NCBI RefSeq assembly: GCF_004135735.1
Contig: NZ_CP012670.1
Coordinates: 10,620,501-10,684,500 of the forward strand
Reading direction: 5' to 3'
DNA: 64,000 bases
DNA from: Sorangium cellulosum
Lineage (GTDB): Bacteria > Myxococcota_A > Polyangia > Polyangiales > Polyangiaceae
Shown here: piece by piece, positions 61,856 to 64,000 of the stretch
Layout: every line of letters begins with the position of its first letter
Position numbering within the stretch: the first letter of the stretch is position 1
Position numbers and translations under genes: made by a program
Notes under the pieces: generated by a model
Seen by the model: the letters and a program-made list of their open reading frames with translations, nothing else
Told to the model about the DNA's origin: nothing
Databases searched by the model: none

Positions 61856-62833
61856 CTACGCCAGCGCTTCCTCGGCGCTCGCGGCGGTCACGGCCTGGTC
61901 AAGCCATCTCTCCAGGGTGGCCAGATCGGAGCAGCGGTCGATCTGGGTCTCCTGCGTGGAGGTCAGCGCGAGCCCGCGCCGCGCGAGCACCCTGCGCAAC
62001 GCGGCGCGCGCTTCGATGAGCTGGCCCTTCTCAGTCCCTTGCTCGATGAGCCGCTCCTTCACGTCCGGGCTGTGGGCGAGCAAGGTCTGCAAGATTTCTT
62101 GCCGTCGAGCCTCGACCTCGGGATCGTCGGAGCGAGCGAACCGTTGCTCCAGTTCTTCGCGCGTCCACGGTGACATCGGCATGTACTGTAGCATGTAGAA
62201 CACCCATTCGGCTTTCCGCCGCGGCGCGACCCACCGGGCAAACTCGTCCAGGGCGCGCCCCGAGCGCGCGACCAGGAAAGGGACGAGTTCGTCGCGCAAG
62301 GGCAGCTCGTTGGCGGCGATCCACAGAAACTGAAATGGCGAGGGCCCGACGCGGTAACACCCGGGGGAGAAGCTCTCGAGCACGCGCACGCCGCGGAGCC
62401 AGGCGGGCAGGTGGGGAGCGACGAACCAGAGGGGCTGCTCGCCCATCCAGGGCGGGTCGCGCTCCTCGACGCGCTCGACCTCGCGCGCCTGTCGTCGGAG
62501 CAGTGCGCGCTTGACCTGCACGACATCGACGTGGTCGCCGGCCATCTTGAGCTCGACGAGGGCCTCGTCATGCTCGCGCGCCTCGGGCCAGGGGGCGGCG
62601 AGCGAGGTGAGGTCGTCGGGCCGCAGGACCCGGAGGTAGCCGTCGGCCTGTACGCGCTCGAGGCGGACCTCGGGGGCATCGTGCCAGGCGGCTGCGCCGC
62701 GGGTGACGCGCGCGGTCTCCTCGGCGAAGGTCACCTTCGCGAACCGATCGAGCTTGCCCACGCGGGGGTGATACCAGCGCTCCCGGAGGAGCGCACTTGA
62801 AACAGGCACTCTGATTGGCGGAAATAGAGGCAT
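61856..62833 (-). CDS. Hypothetical protein, intact copy B of a myxobacterial paralogue family
   Basis: 325 residues from ATG 62833. N-terminal alpha/beta domain (VGKLDRFAKVTFAEETARVT, GYLRVLRPDDLTSLAAPWPE) with EALVELKMAGDHVDVVQVKR. The ELK...QVK pattern faintly recalls PD-(D/E)XK nucleases but the fold is unproven. Middle: GEQPLWFVAPHLPAWLRGVR, LWIAANELPLRDELVPFLVA. The C-terminus is helical (WTREELEQRFARSDDPEVEA, LATLERWLDQAVTAASAEEA), a tail shared with Rpn/DUF4351-like families. A remnant of this family is also at 24001. Function unknown. Confidence 0.75.
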   Translation of the reverse strand: MPLFPPIRVPVSSALLRERWYHPRVGKLDRFAKVTFAEETARVTRGAAAWHDAPEVRLERVQADGYLRVLRPDDLTSLAAPWPEAREHDEALVELKMAGDHVDVVQVKRALLRRQAREVERVEERDPPWMGEQPLWFVAPHLPAWLRGVRVLESFSPGCYRVGPSPFQFLWIAANELPLRDELVPFLVARSGRALDEFARWVAPRRKAEWVFYMLQYMPMSPWTREELEQRFARSDDPEVEARRQEILQTLLAHSPDVKERLIEQGTEKGQLIEARAALRRVLARRGLALTSTQETQIDRCSDLATLERWLDQAVTAASAEEALA

Positions 62834-63334
62834 CAATTCGGTAGATGGCGCGTAATTGCGTGGGGCTCCGTGCTCTGATCACAGGAACGTGTACGCTCGC
62901 TCTCGGGCGGCTGGCCGGCTGACGCGCTCCCTCGCGCGTCATCGGCTCACGCGACACGACGGAGCGCCGCAGAGCGGGCGCGCGGGAGTCTCGCGAGGCT
63001 CTTGGACAGGGCTCGGTGCTACCCGTGCTCCGATCCACGCCGCGCTGGTCCGGAGCGGCGCCCTGCGGCGAGCTCGACCCCGCGTCGTCATCCTGCATGA
63101 TCATCCGCGGGAAGTAGTGCCCGGGACTTCCAGTCCCAGAGGAGCTCACCTCCCTGAGTGATCTTCTCCAGAAGGGCCGTTATGAGAGGGGAGGGCGTGG
63201 ACAAGTGCCTGGATCGAGTCTTCACCGGACGAGGAGCCACGCTGCTCCTCGCCCCGCGGACCGATGATTTCGGAGGGCGTCGGAGGCCGTGAGCACCGGT
63301 CTCCGTTCTCCATGCGCCGTCCTCGAGGGCGAGG
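62834..63334. other. Spacer between copies B and C
   Basis: 501 bp corresponding to the A-B spacer, with insertions and frame changes. It contains the promoter of copy B, if functional, and a broken version of the small minus-strand frame. No intact gene. Confidence 0.5.
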
Positions 63335-64000
63335 CTACGCCAGCGCTTCTTCGGCGCTCGCTGAGCTCACGGCCTGGTCAAGCCATCGCTCCAGGGTGGC
63401 CAGATCGGAGCAGCCGTCGATCTGGGCCTCCAGCGTGGAGGTCAGCGCGAGCCCGCGCCGCGCGAGCACCCTGCGCAACGCGGCGCGCGCTCCGATGAGC
63501 TGGCCCCTCTCTGTCCCTTGTAGGAGACCCTTCTCGACTCCCTGCTCGATGAGCCGCTCCTTCACGTCCGGGCTGTGAGCGAGCAAGGTCTGCAAGATTT
63601 CTTGCCGTCGAGCCTCGACCTCGGGATCGTCGGAGCGGGCGAACCGTTGCTCCAGTTCTTCGCGCGTCCACGGTGACATCGGCATGTACTGTAGCATGTA
63701 GAACACCCAATCGGCTTTCCGCCGCGGAGCGACCCACCGGGCAAACTCGTCGAGGGGGCGCCCCGAGCGGGCAACCAGGAAAGGGACGAGCTCGTCGCGC
63801 AAGGGCAGCTCGTTGGCGGCGATCCACAGGAACTGAAATGGCGAGGGCCCGACGCGGTAACAGCCGGGCGAGAAGCTCTCGAGCACGCGCACGCCGCGGA
63901 GCCATGCGGGCAGGTGGGGAGCGACGAACCAGAGGGGCTGCTCGCCCATCCAGGGCGGGTCGCGCTCCTCGACGCGCTCAACCTCGCGCGCCTGCCGGCG
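63335..64000 (-). CDS. Hypothetical protein, copy C of the paralogue family, cut by the window edge
   Basis: At least 221 codons, open to the window end. It closely parallels copy B (REVERVEERDPPWMGEQPLW, AANELPLRDELVPFLVARSG, WTREELEQRFARSDDPEVEA), with a 9-codon insertion near the C-terminus (IEQGVEKGLLQGTERGQLIG against IEQGTEKGQLIE). No stop or frameshift in the visible part. The N-terminus lies beyond position 64000. Confidence 0.75.
   Translation of the reverse strand, partial: RRQAREVERVEERDPPWMGEQPLWFVAPHLPAWLRGVRVLESFSPGCYRVGPSPFQFLWIAANELPLRDELVPFLVARSGRPLDEFARWVAPRRKADWVFYMLQYMPMSPWTREELEQRFARSDDPEVEARRQEILQTLLAHSPDVKERLIEQGVEKGLLQGTERGQLIGARAALRRVLARRGLALTSTLEAQIDGCSDLATLERWLDQAVSSASAEEALA

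Noticed and set aside
1..64000. tRNA, rRNA and riboswitch search by eye
   Set aside because: No TPsiC-arm-like GGTTCGAATCC with matching acceptor stem, no rRNA signature and no recognisable riboswitch core was found.

Overview
This is a chromosomal window from a very GC-rich bacterium, most likely a myxobacterium of the Sorangium/Polyangium type. The evidence is the strong G/C third-position bias, two eukaryote-like Ser/Thr kinases (one fused to an AAA ATPase and helical repeats), several lipoproteins with glycine-rich GGAGG linkers, an FG-GAP/VCBS lipoprotein, a Cys-rich repeat lipoprotein, a set of lipoprotein-type xylanases, and many decayed transposase and gene fragments. I recognised no tRNA, rRNA or CRISPR array.

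Left part (1-25 kb): housekeeping and regulatory genes (PfpI-type amidotransferase, SDR, purA, hisZ, an ECF-like sigma factor, a HAD phosphatase, an Rnk/GreA-C-type protein). Two large secreted proteins follow (9071-14720), then a PEGA-like TPR protein convergent with a membrane Ser/Thr kinase. After that come a GNAT enzyme, a Gly-rich lipoprotein, and doxX divergent from a LysR gene that has lost its middle. An alpha/beta hydrolase and a MerR regulator with an AT-rich, motif-dense upstream region close this part.

Middle (24-40 kb): an orphan Imm-5-like immunity protein and a beheaded Rdx/SelW gene lead into a plant cell-wall module of GH62 arabinofuranosidase, GH10 xylanase and GH11 xylanase. 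GH62 and GH10 share a nearly identical ricin-type (CBM13) module that looks recently copied. A P450, a truncated RsbR/STAS gene abutting a VOC (glyoxalase) gene end, a LysR regulator, a methyltransferase, and IS91- and IS3-family remnants follow.

Defence-like locus (40.4-44.3 kb): a 1274-residue protein with an N-terminal PD-(D/E)XK-like (Mrr-like) region, a STAND-type P-loop NTPase and about 800 residues of alpha-helical repeats. This is the architecture of Avs/STAND antiviral sensors. It is bracketed by transposase debris and is the best candidate in the window for an undescribed system.

Right part (44.5-64 kb): a kinase-AAA-TPR regulator flanked by short low-GC repeats. Two sugar-polymer loci follow: a CapK/PaaK-like ligase translationally coupled to a glycosyltransferase, and an epimerase, a CgeB-like glycosyltransferase and a UDP-glucuronate decarboxylase. 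Between them lies a scarred toxin-antitoxin locus whose antitoxin start is replaced by a copy of the glycosyltransferase tail. The window ends in a tandem array of one hypothetical gene family: one decayed copy, one intact copy and one running off the edge. Decay by tail duplication, internal deletion and frameshift recurs through the window.
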